A DNA stretch of 10,123 nt. Origin: DASVSE01 sp036399715 (lineage in GTDB: Bacteria; Bacteroidota; Rhodothermia; Rhodothermales; Rubricoccaceae). The position numbers and the translations under genes are program-made. This document shows, in pieces, positions 1 through 6,854 of this stretch. Each line of letters starts with the position of its first letter. The first letter of the stretch is position 1. Under the pieces are notes generated by a model. It was not told the DNA's origin, ran no database searches, and was given only the letters and a program-made list of their open reading frames with translations. The DNA lies in the NCBI GenBank assembly GCA_036399715.1, contig DASWMO010000310.1, positions 1-10,123 on the forward strand, read 5' to 3'.

Positions 1-1
1 C

Positions 2-1003
2 CGATACACACAGCCGATCGCCGCTCCCGCCCCGGCTGCGCCGCCCCCACCTGAGGCGCCCGCGCCGCCGAGGCGCTCGCGGCGCCTCGCGGTCGGCCTC
101 GCCGTCGTGGTCCTGCTCGGCGCGGCGGCCGTGATCGCCTATCTCCGCTTTGGCCCGAGCCGCCTCGAAGAGGAGGCCTACGACGCCATCGCGCGCGGCG
201 ACCTGGTGACGCCCGTCCGCGTGAGCGCTTACGACTACGCGCAGCGTCTTGCTCTCCAGCGGCCCGGCAGCGGTGCTGCCGAGCGCGTCGGGCAGCGGGC
301 GTTTCCGGAGCTCATTCGGGCCATAGACGACCTCTATGCCCGCTTCTACGCGACCTCGGAGGCATCGCGCGCCGACTGGGAGCGCACGGCGCGCCTCGCG
401 GCATGGGCTACGGAGATCGCGCCCGACGACGCGCACGTCCGCGCCCGGGCGGCCTATGCCGAGGCGCGCCTTGCCGCGCTCTCCGGCGACCCGGGCGCGG
501 CCCGCGCCGGCTACGAGGCGGCCGCCGAGGCGTGGCCTGAGTGGGCGCTTCCGCCCAACAGTCTCGGCCGCGTCCTCGCCGACGCCCGCCAGACGGCCGC
601 CGCCGAGGCGCAGTACCGGACCGCGGCGCGCCTCGACCCCGAGTGGCCGTTCCCGCTCTCCAACCTCGGCACGCTCTACCTCCGCGAGGAGCGCTACGCC
701 GACGCGGCCGACGTGCTCGCCCGGGCCGTCCGCCTCGATCCCGCGCGGGCGTTCACGCACGCGCTCCTCGCGCGCGCCCTCGCCGGGCAGGGCCAGTACG
801 CCGAGGCCGCAGCCGAGGCGCGGGACGCCCTCGCCCGCGATCCCGCCGGCACAGCAGGCTTCGACGCCGCCGCCCTCCGCCGCGACATCGGCCAGTGGGA
901 CCTCCTCGCGCAGGGCGTCGTGGACTGGGACGGCGACGGCGTCGTCGAGCCCGAGGCGGAGATGGCCGACACGTCCGGGTATTACGAATCCGACGACTAC
1001 TGA
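2..1003 (+). CDS. Membrane-anchored TPR protein, 5' end outside window
   Basis: The frame is open from base 2 with no stop. The first in-frame start-like codon (GTG at 107) lies inside a membrane helix, so the true start is probably upstream of the window and 333 residues are visible. Order: a Pro/Ala-rich linker (visible residues 5-23), a basic cluster RRSRR (24-28), one hydrophobic helix (about 29-48), a helical region, then about four tetratricopeptide repeats (roughly 148-181, 182-215, 216-249, 250-283), each ending in a DP or WP-like turn. TPRs are protein-binding scaffolds. By the positive-inside rule the linker side should be cytoplasmic and the TPRs periplasmic. The tail has an acidic DWDGDG motif, like a calcium-binding DxDxDG loop, then a Tyr/Asp-rich end. 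The missing N-terminus could be a kinase or zinc-ribbon domain; that is a guess. It stops 12 nt before rdgB, so the two are probably co-transcribed. Confidence 0.85.
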   Translation, partial: RYTQPIAAPAPAAPPPPEAPAPPRRSRRLAVGLAVVVLLGAAAVIAYLRFGPSRLEEEAYDAIARGDLVTPVRVSAYDYAQRLALQRPGSGAAERVGQRAFPELIRAIDDLYARFYATSEASRADWERTARLAAWATEIAPDDAHVRARAAYAEARLAALSGDPGAARAGYEAAAEAWPEWALPPNSLGRVLADARQTAAAEAQYRTAARLDPEWPFPLSNLGTLYLREERYADAADVLARAVRLDPARAFTHALLARALAGQGQYAEAAAEARDALARDPAGTAGFDAAALRRDIGQWDLLAQGVVDWDGDGVVEPEAEMADTSGYYESDDY

Positions 1004-1015
1004 CGACCGATCCTG

Positions 1016-1612
1016 ATGACACCCGACCCGACCACGCTCATTCTCGCGACGCGCAACGCCGGCAAGGTCGCCGAACTCGCGGATCGCCTCGGCGGCCGCT
1101 TCCACCTCGTCTCCGCCGCCGACGTGCCCGGCGCGCCCGACGTGCCCGAGACGGCCGAGACGCTCGTCGGCAACGCGATGCTCAAGGCTGTCGCCCTGTT
1201 CGCACACACCGGCGGGCCCGCCCTAGCCGACGACACGGGCCTGCTCGTGCACGCCCTCGGCGGCGCGCCGGGCGTCCACTCGGCCCGCTTCGCCGGCCCC
1301 GACGCCGACGACGCCGCCAACCGCGCCCGCCTCCTCCTCGACCTCGATGGCGTGGCCGACCGCTCGGCGCACTTCGAGACCGTCCTCGCATTCGCGACCG
1401 ACGCGGGCATCCGCCTCTTCAGGGGCACGTGCACAGGCACGATCCAGTCGGCCGAGCGCGGCGTAGGCGGCTTCGGCTACGACGCGCTCTTCGTCCCCGA
1501 CGACGGCGACGGGCGGACGTTCGCCGAGATGACGACGGCCGAGAAAGGCCGCATCAGCCACCGCGCCCGCGCCCTCGACGCGTTTGCCGCCGCGATGGCA
1601 TCTGCGGCCTGA
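1016..1612 (+). CDS. rdgB: XTP/dITP pyrophosphatase (RdgB/HAM1 family)
   Basis: This cytoplasmic enzyme hydrolyses non-canonical purine triphosphates (ITP, dITP, XTP) to monophosphate and pyrophosphate, keeping deaminated purines out of DNA and RNA. The 198-aa length is normal for the family. Visible motifs in order: ATRNAGK (11-17, substrate loop), ETAETLVGNAMLKA (45-58), LADDTGL (70-76, with the metal-binding/catalytic Asp pair 72-73), GAPGVHSARFAG (83-94), GVGGFGYDALF (149-159) and EKGRISHRARA (176-186). Small departures from the usual pattern: DDT where DDS is common, VHAL where VDAL is common, and GYDA where GYDP is usual. None removes a known catalytic residue. The ATG at 1016 places ATRNAGK at the normal distance from the N-terminus. 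No Shine-Dalgarno sequence is visible. It lies 12 nt after the TPR gene and 44 nt before dtd. Confidence 0.95.
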   Translation: MTPDPTTLILATRNAGKVAELADRLGGRFHLVSAADVPGAPDVPETAETLVGNAMLKAVALFAHTGGPALADDTGLLVHALGGAPGVHSARFAGPDADDAANRARLLLDLDGVADRSAHFETVLAFATDAGIRLFRGTCTGTIQSAERGVGGFGYDALFVPDDGDGRTFAEMTTAEKGRISHRARALDAFAAAMASAA

Positions 1613-1656
1613 CGCGAGGCGAGGTCCAGCCACGCCACCCTCTGCTCCCCGCTGCC

Positions 1657-2139
1657 ATGGTCGCCCTCATCCAGCGTGCCCGCTCTGCCCGCGTCCGCGT
1701 CGACGGCGAGACCGTCGGCGAGATCGGGCCGGGCCTGCGCGTCCTCCTCGGCGTTTTAGCCGGCGACACCGACGCCGAGGCGCGGTGGCTCGCCGACAAG
1801 ACCGCCGCGCTCCGCATCTTCCGCGACGACGACGGGCGCATGAACCGCTCGCTCGTCGACACCGGCGGCGAGGCGCTCGTCGTGAGCCAGTTCACGCTCG
1901 CCGGCGACGTCGCGAAGGGCACGCGGCCGAGCTTTGTCCGCGCCGCGCCCCCGGACGAGGCCCGCGTTCTGTACGAGCGCTACGCCGCGCACCTCGGCAC
2001 CTCCCTCGGACGGACGGTGCCGACCGGCCGCTTCGGAGCCGACATGGAGGTGACGCTCGTCGGCGACGGGCCGGTGACGCTGTGGATCGAGCGCGCGCCG
2101 CGCGCGACCTTGCCCCCGCCTCCACTCCCCGACCGATGA
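1657..2139 (+). CDS. dtd: D-aminoacyl-tRNA deacylase
   Basis: Dtd hydrolyses D-amino acids (and glycine wrongly attached to tRNA-Ala) from tRNA, protecting translation; it is a cytoplasmic homodimer. The protein is 160 aa and starts MVALIQRARSARVRVDG, close to the typical family start, which fixes the ATG at 1657. The SQFTL motif is at 77-81 with the family Thr at position 80, followed by KGTRPSF (87-93). The second signature is GDGPVT (136-141), whose Gly-Pro pair forms the cross-subunit chirality filter. The residue before DGPVT is Gly where Asn is common (E. coli NDGPVT). The protein runs about 14 residues past the usual end, with a Pro-rich tail whose codons overlap the leader of the next gene. 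Its TGA stop overlaps that gene's ATG (ATGA), indicating translational coupling. The frame stays open well upstream of 1657, but that part matches rdgB in another frame and is not real protein. Confidence 0.96.
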   Translation: MVALIQRARSARVRVDGETVGEIGPGLRVLLGVLAGDTDAEARWLADKTAALRIFRDDDGRMNRSLVDTGGEALVVSQFTLAGDVAKGTRPSFVRAAPPDEARVLYERYAAHLGTSLGRTVPTGRFGADMEVTLVGDGPVTLWIERAPRATLPPPPLPDR

Positions 2140-3815
2140 CCCGACCCGCCGTTCTGCTCCTCGCCGCACTGCTCGCCCCGATGTCCGCCGCCCAGACCAC
2201 GCCGCCCGCGCGCTACGTGCTCGACCACGCCCGCATCTACACCGTCGACGCCGCGCGCCCGACGGCCGAGGCGATGGCGGTCGACGCAGGGCGGATCGTC
2301 GCCGTCGGGACGAGCGCCGAGATGGCGCGGGACTATGCCGCGTGGCCGCGCGTGGACGCGGCCGGGCAGACCGTCGTGCCGGGCCTCATCGACGCCCACG
2401 CGCACCTGCTCGGGCTCGGGCAGTCGCTCCTCCAGGCCGACCTCGTCGGGACGGCGTCGGTCGCCGAGATCGGCGAGCGCCTCGTCGCCTTCGCCGCCTC
2501 GGCGCCCGGCGACGGGTGGATTCTGGGCCGCGGCTGGGACCAGACCGACTGGGGCACAGACGGCGCCTTCCCGACGCGCCACGACCTCGACGCGGTGATC
2601 TCAGACCGGCCCGTCTGGATCCAGCGCGTCGACGGGCACGCGTCGTGGGCCAACACGGCGGCCCTGCGCGCGGCCGGGATCGACCCCGACGCAGCTGCCC
2701 CGGCCGACCCCGCCGGCGGCCACATCATCCGCGACGCGGCCGGCCGGCCGACGGGTGTTTTTGTGGACGCCGCCGAAGTGCTCGTCGCCGCGTCCGTGCC
2801 CGCGATGACGACCGCGGACTGGACCGAGGCGCTCCGCCGGGCGACGGCCGAGACAGCGCGGGCAGGCCTGACGGGCGTCCACGAGGCCGGCGTCCCGCTC
2901 GCGTCCCTGATGCTGTATCAGAGCGCCATCGCCGCCGGCCGCCTCCCGATCCGCGTCTACGCGATGATCCAGCCGGACGAGATCGACGCCTTCTGCGCGG
3001 CCACCCCCGGCGCCCGCCTCGCCGATCCATCCGGCCGCCTCGTCGCCCGGTCCGTCAAGCTCTACGCCGACGGCGCGCTCGGCAGCCGCGGCGCCGCCCT
3101 CCTCGCCGACTACGCCGACGACCCGCACAACCGCGGCCTGATGCAGATGCCGCCCGAGGCGCTCGAGGCGACGGCCGAGCGGGCGATGCGCTGCGGCCTC
3201 CAGGTGAACACGCACGCCATCGGCGACGCCGCCAACCGGGCCGTCCTCGACGCCTACGAGGCAGCGATTCGGGCGACGGGCGCTACGGCGGGCCGCCACC
3301 GCATCGAGCACGCGCAGGTGATCAGCCTCGCCGACATCGAGCGGTTCGCCGCGCTCGGCGTCATCGCCTCCGTCCAGCCGACGCACGCGACGAGCGACAT
3401 GCCGTGGGCGGAGACGCGGCTCGGGCCGGACCGCCTGCGGGGCGCCTACGCGTGGCGCCGCCTCATCGACGCCGGCGCGCGGCTCGCGCTCGGATCGGAC
3501 TTTCCGGTCGAGCGCGTCTCGCCGCTGCTCGGCTTCTACGCCGCCGTGACGCGCCAGGACGCGGCCGGCGCGCCCGCGGCCGGCTGGACCGGCAACCAGG
3601 TACTCACACGGGCCGAAGCCCTCCGCGGGTTTACGCTCGACGCCGCGTACGCCGGGTTCATGGAGGACGAGGTCGGCAGCCTCACGCCCGGCAAGCGCGC
3701 CGACTTCGTGATCCTCTCGCAGGACCTCATGACGGTCCCGCCCGAGCAGATCCTCGCGACGCGCGTCATGGCGACGTATCTCGACGGTGTGCCGGTCTAC
3801 GAGGAGACGCCGTAA
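2136..3815 (+). CDS. Exported amidohydrolase-3 family metal-dependent hydrolase (YtcJ-like)
   Basis: A 559-aa protein of the amidohydrolase superfamily, subgroup 3, a TIM-barrel metalloenzyme group that includes N-substituted formamide deformylase and many YtcJ-like proteins of unknown substrate. Residues 1-19 form a signal peptide (T-R, hydrophobic core, then SAA before Gln20) with no lipobox Cys, so the mature enzyme should be periplasmic or secreted. Metal-site candidates are all present: HAH (88-90) in PGLIDAHAH, Lys308 in SVKLYADGALGSRGA (carboxylated-Lys type position), His360 in NTHAIGDAANR, His392 in HRIEHAQV and Asp455 in GSDFPVE. The small N- and C-terminal beta domain typical of the family is seen before residue 80 and after about 500 (GSLTPGKRADFVIL). 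The ATG overlaps the dtd stop. The chosen start supplies the whole signal peptide; in-frame sequence upstream belongs to dtd in another frame. The substrate cannot be read from the sequence. Confidence 0.93.
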   Translation: MTRPAVLLLAALLAPMSAAQTTPPARYVLDHARIYTVDAARPTAEAMAVDAGRIVAVGTSAEMARDYAAWPRVDAAGQTVVPGLIDAHAHLLGLGQSLLQADLVGTASVAEIGERLVAFAASAPGDGWILGRGWDQTDWGTDGAFPTRHDLDAVISDRPVWIQRVDGHASWANTAALRAAGIDPDAAAPADPAGGHIIRDAAGRPTGVFVDAAEVLVAASVPAMTTADWTEALRRATAETARAGLTGVHEAGVPLASLMLYQSAIAAGRLPIRVYAMIQPDEIDAFCAATPGARLADPSGRLVARSVKLYADGALGSRGAALLADYADDPHNRGLMQMPPEALEATAERAMRCGLQVNTHAIGDAANRAVLDAYEAAIRATGATAGRHRIEHAQVISLADIERFAALGVIASVQPTHATSDMPWAETRLGPDRLRGAYAWRRLIDAGARLALGSDFPVERVSPLLGFYAAVTRQDAAGAPAAGWTGNQVLTRAEALRGFTLDAAYAGFMEDEVGSLTPGKRADFVILSQDLMTVPPEQILATRVMATYLDGVPVYEETP

Positions 3816-3995
3816 CGGGCCTCGACGGTTCGAAATGGCGGCTGCGGAGCCACTCGGCTTCGAGGCCGCCGCGGTGGCGAACAGGGCGCGAACGTCCGGC
3901 GCGGGACTGCGGTAGCCGCCGATGCGGGCCGCTGGAATTGGCCCTACCGTGAAGAGGCCGCCGGCTATCTTGGCCGTGTCCCCCACCTCACGACG
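3816..3995. other. Spacer between amidohydrolase gene and moaC
   Basis: This 180-nt stretch holds no convincing gene. Just after the amidohydrolase stop there are inverted repeats: GGCCTCGA at 3818-3825 with TCGAGGCC at 3860-3867, and inside them GGCGGC at 3837-3842 with GCCGCC at 3865-3870. These could form a hairpin, but the loops are long (34 and 22 nt), the two stems share bases and so exclude each other, and no T-tract follows. A terminator is possible but weak. A promoter-like box lies near the right end (separate entry). The spacing suggests moaC starts its own transcript. Confidence 0.4.
3966..3973 (+). promoter_or_regulatory. Possible moaC promoter -7 box (TATCTTGG)
   Basis: TATCTTGG resembles the Bacteroidota sigma-ABfr -7 consensus TAnnTTTG, and it sits 22 nt before the moaC ATG. 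A TTG at 3938-3940 could serve as the -33 element, but the 25-nt spacing is longer than usual. A similar TATCTTT stands before ilvE. AT-rich octamers are rare in this GC-rich DNA, which makes the match a little more notable. It is weak evidence and untested. Confidence 0.3.
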
Positions 3996-4541
3996 ATGAC
4001 CGACAGCCCCACCCGCGCGGCCGCCGCGCCCGCCCTCCGCCACGTCGACGAACACGGCAACTCCCGCATGGGCGACGTCGCCGCGAGCGAGCGCACGGCG
4101 CGGACGGCCGTCGCCGCGGGCCGCGTGCGCGTCGGCGCCGAGGCGCTGCGCCTCATCCGCGAGAACGCGCTCTCGAAGGGCGATGCGCTCGTCGTCGCGC
4201 AGGTGGCCGGCGTGCTCGGCGCCAAGCAGGCGAGCCGCCTCATCCCGCTCTGCCACGACGTGGTGCTCCAGAACGTCATCGTCGAGTTCGAGCTCGACGA
4301 CGCCGAGGGGACCGTCGAGGTGCGCGCGATCACCAAGACCGACGGCCCGACGGGTGTCGAGATGGAGGCCCTCACGGCCGTCGCGGTCGCCGCGCTGACG
4401 GTCTACGACATGTGCAAGTCCGTCGCTCCGACGGCGACGATCACCGACGTGCGGCTGCTCGCCAAGTCCGGCGGCGCCTCCGGCGACTACCGCCGCCCGG
4501 CCGACGCGGACCGGCGGGCCGTCGCCCCGCACGACAACTGA
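3996..4541 (+). CDS. moaC: Cyclic pyranopterin monophosphate synthase MoaC
   Basis: MoaC works after the radical-SAM enzyme MoaA in molybdenum cofactor synthesis, converting 3',8-cyclo-7,8-dihydro-GTP into cyclic pyranopterin monophosphate; it is a cytoplasmic hexamer. The protein is 181 aa, against about 160 in E. coli, with a short Ala-rich N-terminal extension and a charged C-terminal tail. HVDEHGNSRMGDV (16-28) matches the usual start region. Catalytic residues are conserved: Lys61 in SKGDAL (E. coli Lys51), His87 in IPLCH (His77), and Asp138 and Lys141 in YDMCK (Asp128, Lys131). TGVEMEALTA (119-128) is intact. Oddities: LCHDVV replaces the common LCHPL, and KSGGASG (157-163) has Ala where KSGGKSG is usual. 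No other moa or mog gene is in the window, so the pathway is completed elsewhere. A 110-nt spacer separates it from floA. Confidence 0.96.
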   Translation: MTDSPTRAAAAPALRHVDEHGNSRMGDVAASERTARTAVAAGRVRVGAEALRLIRENALSKGDALVVAQVAGVLGAKQASRLIPLCHDVVLQNVIVEFELDDAEGTVEVRAITKTDGPTGVEMEALTAVAVAALTVYDMCKSVAPTATITDVRLLAKSGGASGDYRRPADADRRAVAPHDN

Positions 4542-4651
4542 GAGCGTGTACGTGGTCCGGGGTACGCGCGACGCCCTCGCACCGCCGGCCGTGTCACATC
4601 GCACCGTGCGCGTCGTACGTCGTACCCTGAACCCGCACTCTCCCCGCTCCC

Positions 4652-5617
4652 ATGGACGCGATCATCGGCGGCCTCGGCCTTTTCGCCATTCTCGGCCTCG
4701 CGCTCGTCGCGATCCTGCTGATCTACTTCGTCCCGATCGGGCTCTACATCTCGGCGCTCTCGTCGGGCGTCAAGCTGAGCCTCTTCGGGGACCTCGTCGG
4801 GATGCGCCTGCGGAAGGTGCCGCCGGCGGCCATCGTGAACCCGCTCATCACGGCCCACAAGGCGGGCATCCCGGTCACGGCCCCGCAGCTCGAGGCGCAC
4901 TACCTCGCCGGCGGGCACGTCCAGAAGGTCGTCCAGGCGCTGATCTCGGCCGACAAGGCCAACATCCCGCTGACGTTCGAGCGCGCGACGGCCATCGACC
5001 TCGCCGGCCGCGACGTGTTCGAAGCCGTTCAGGTGTCGGTCAACCCGAAGGTCATCGAGACGCCGCCGATCTCGGCCATCGCCAAGAACGGCATCCAGGT
5101 CCGCGCCATCGCGCGCGTGACGCTGCGGGCCAACATCGAGCGCCTCGTCGGCGGGGCAGGCGAGGAGACCATCATCGCGCGCGTCGGCGAGGGCATCGTG
5201 AGCACCATCGGCTCGTCGGAGACGCACGCGAGCGTCCTCGAGAACCCGGACAACATCTCGAAGACGGTCCTGGCGAAGGGCCTCGACTCGGGCACGGCCT
5301 TCGAGATCCTCTCGATCGACATCGCGGACGTGGACGTCGGCGAGAACATCGGGGCGAAGCTCCAGACGGATCAGGCCGAGGCGGACCTGCGCGTCGCCCG
5401 CGCCCGCGCCGAGGAGCGCCGCGCCTCGGCCGTCGCAGCCGAGCAGGAGGAGCGCGCCAACCTCGTCCGCGCCGAGGCCGAGATCCCGAAGGCCATCGCC
5501 GACGCGCTCCGCGCCGGGACGCTCGGCGTGATGGACTTCTACAACCTCCGCAACACCGAGGCCGACACCAAGATGCGCGACGCCATCGGCCGCGGCTCCG
5601 GCCCGACCGGACAGTAG
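4652..5617 (+). CDS. floA: Flotillin-like protein FloA (SPFH family)
   Basis: FloA is a bacterial flotillin-like scaffold that oligomerises at the membrane, organises functional microdomains and affects membrane fluidity. The protein is 321 aa (about 330 in Bacillus). Order: hydrophobic membrane-inserting segment (about residues 4-27), the strongly conserved GMRLRKVPP and NPLITAHKAGI region, the SPFH domain (DLAGRDVFEAVQVSVNPKV, RANIERLVGGAGEETI, VGEGIVSTIGSS), then a Glu/Ala-rich coiled coil (about 235-279, including AEERRA) and the conserved end (GVMDFYNLRNTEADTKMR). The coiled coil looks one heptad (7 residues) shorter than the Bacillus form, judged from memory. The ATG at 4652 directly precedes the membrane segment and has a C-rich leader instead of a Shine-Dalgarno. 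floA is often next to an nfeD-type gene; none is seen here. The next gene starts 4 nt after the stop, so it is very likely co-transcribed. Confidence 0.97.
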   Translation: MDAIIGGLGLFAILGLALVAILLIYFVPIGLYISALSSGVKLSLFGDLVGMRLRKVPPAAIVNPLITAHKAGIPVTAPQLEAHYLAGGHVQKVVQALISADKANIPLTFERATAIDLAGRDVFEAVQVSVNPKVIETPPISAIAKNGIQVRAIARVTLRANIERLVGGAGEETIIARVGEGIVSTIGSSETHASVLENPDNISKTVLAKGLDSGTAFEILSIDIADVDVGENIGAKLQTDQAEADLRVARARAEERRASAVAAEQEERANLVRAEAEIPKAIADALRAGTLGVMDFYNLRNTEADTKMRDAIGRGSGPTGQ

Positions 5618-5621
5618 CCCG

Positions 5622-6854
5622 ATGCGTCGTCTCGGAGCCGTTCTGCTTCTCGCGAGCCTCGCGGCAGCTGCGCTGTCCGTACCGGCTCGCGCCCAGGAGT
5701 CGCCGTTCGCGCTCCGCCGCGCGCAGCCGGGTGACGGCCCCGCCGCAGGCTACCTCCGCCTCCGCGACGCCGAGGCGGCCTTTCGAGGTGGCGAGCGGTG
5801 GGACGAGTACACCCAGTACCGCGCTCAGGCCGCGGCCGCACTCGGGCTCCATGCCGAGGCGCTCGCGTGGTGGGATGGCCGTCACTCGCCGGTCACGGCC
5901 CCCGCCGTCGTCTTCGGGTCCCCGCCCCGCGCCGCCGACGCGGCCGAGTGGATCGCCGCCCGCGCCGACACCGCACGCGTCGTGATGGTCAACGAGGCGC
6001 ACCACGACGCCGCCTCGCGTCTGCTCACGCTCGCACTCCTCCCGCGGCTCTACGCCGAGGGCTATCGGTACTTCGCCGCCGAGGCGTTCGCGGCCGACAG
6101 CGTCCTCGCCGCCCAGCCCCCCTATCCGACGCCCGCGATGGGCACGTACCTCGGCGAGCCCGTCTTCGGCGAGATCGTCCGCGAGGCCCTCCGCCTCGGC
6201 TACACGCTCGTTCCCTACGAGATCGAGGACGGCGAGGAGGGCGGGCCGGACCCGCAGGCCCGCCGCGACTCCATGCAGGCCGTCCACCTCGCCGAGCGGA
6301 CCGTCGAGCGCGACCCCGCGGCGCGCGTGCTCGTCCACGCCGGCTTCGCGCACGTCTACGAAACGGCGGACGAGTACTGGCATCCGATGGCGGCCTTCTT
6401 CCGCGAGCGGACGGGCATCGACCCGCTTACCGTGGACCAGATCGCGATGAGCGAACACAGCACGCGGGCCTACGATTCGGTCGACTACCGAGCAGCCGAG
6501 TCCAGCCTCCGCGGCGTGCCCGCCGTTCTCCTTCCCCCGAGCGGCGAGCCGCTGCGTCTCGGCAACGCCGCGCCCGTCGACGTACAGGTCGTCCGGCCCC
6601 GAACCGTCTACCGCGACGGTCGCCCGACGTGGATGGCGCTCGGCGGATCGCGGGTCCTCGAGACAGTCCCGCTCCCCGACGCGTGTGTCCGGACCATCTG
6701 CGTCGCCGAGGTGCGCCTCCCCGGCGAGCCCGGCAGCACGCCCCTGGACCGCGTCGTCGCTGAGCACGTGCGTGAGGCTGCGGTCTATGTCCCGGCGATG
6801 GGACCGTTCGAGGTCACCGTCGTAGACGGCCGCACCGGCACCCTGCTCCCATGA
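5622..6854 (+). CDS. Secreted ChaN/EreA/TIKI-like family protein, function unknown
   Basis: A 410-aa protein with a clear signal peptide (residues 1-24, ARA before Gln25, no lipobox Cys), so periplasmic or secreted. The core resembles the erythromycin esterase-like/ChaN/TraB-TIKI group. VVMVNEAHHD (120-129) matches the GEAH/GExH motif at the end of a first strand, followed by a long helix and AAEAF with Glu154. A helix with RRDSMQAVHLAER (214-226) comes next, then VLVHAGFAHVYE (236-247) with His239 and His244. Members of this group bind haem (ChaN) or act as hydrolases/proteases (EreA, TIKI). The usual Gly before Glu-Ala-His is Asn here and a second His follows. After about residue 300 the protein seems mainly beta, with a Cys-x4-Cys pair near residues 355-360. 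The substrate is unknown. It lies 4 nt after floA, and its stop overlaps the next ATG (ATGA). Confidence 0.88.
   Translation: MRRLGAVLLLASLAAAALSVPARAQESPFALRRAQPGDGPAAGYLRLRDAEAAFRGGERWDEYTQYRAQAAAALGLHAEALAWWDGRHSPVTAPAVVFGSPPRAADAAEWIAARADTARVVMVNEAHHDAASRLLTLALLPRLYAEGYRYFAAEAFAADSVLAAQPPYPTPAMGTYLGEPVFGEIVREALRLGYTLVPYEIEDGEEGGPDPQARRDSMQAVHLAERTVERDPAARVLVHAGFAHVYETADEYWHPMAAFFRERTGIDPLTVDQIAMSEHSTRAYDSVDYRAAESSLRGVPAVLLPPSGEPLRLGNAAPVDVQVVRPRTVYRDGRPTWMALGGSRVLETVPLPDACVRTICVAEVRLPGEPGSTPLDRVVAEHVREAAVYVPAMGPFEVTVVDGRTGTLLP

Noticed and set aside
1016..1656. Long N-terminal extensions of the dtd and amidohydrolase reading frames
   Set aside because: The frames stay open far upstream only because of base composition. 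The upstream parts overlap better-supported genes and the accepted starts match family N-termini or a signal peptide.
3821..3845. GGTTCGAAAT resembling a tRNA T-loop
   Set aside because: The flanking bases do not form a 5-bp T-stem, and no cloverleaf fits without running into the amidohydrolase gene.
2342..3952. 536-aa plus-strand open frame overlapping the amidohydrolase gene
   Set aside because: It is almost all Arg/Pro/Gly/Ala, while the competing frame has a complete amidohydrolase with its metal ligands.
2601..4604. 667-aa open frame on the minus strand
   Set aside because: It lies antisense to the amidohydrolase gene and moaC. It is Arg/Gly/Ala/Asp-rich without domains and is explained by G/C third-position bias in the real genes.
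4611..4624. Tandem repeat CGTCGTA CGTCGTA before floA
   Set aside because: Only two 7-bp units in GC-rich DNA; likely chance. The nearby TACCCTGA is too poor a match to call a promoter.
5172..6767. 531-aa open frame on the minus strand
   Set aside because: It is antisense to floA and the ChaN-like gene, low in complexity and Arg/Pro-rich towards its end, with no motif; a shadow of high-GC coding.
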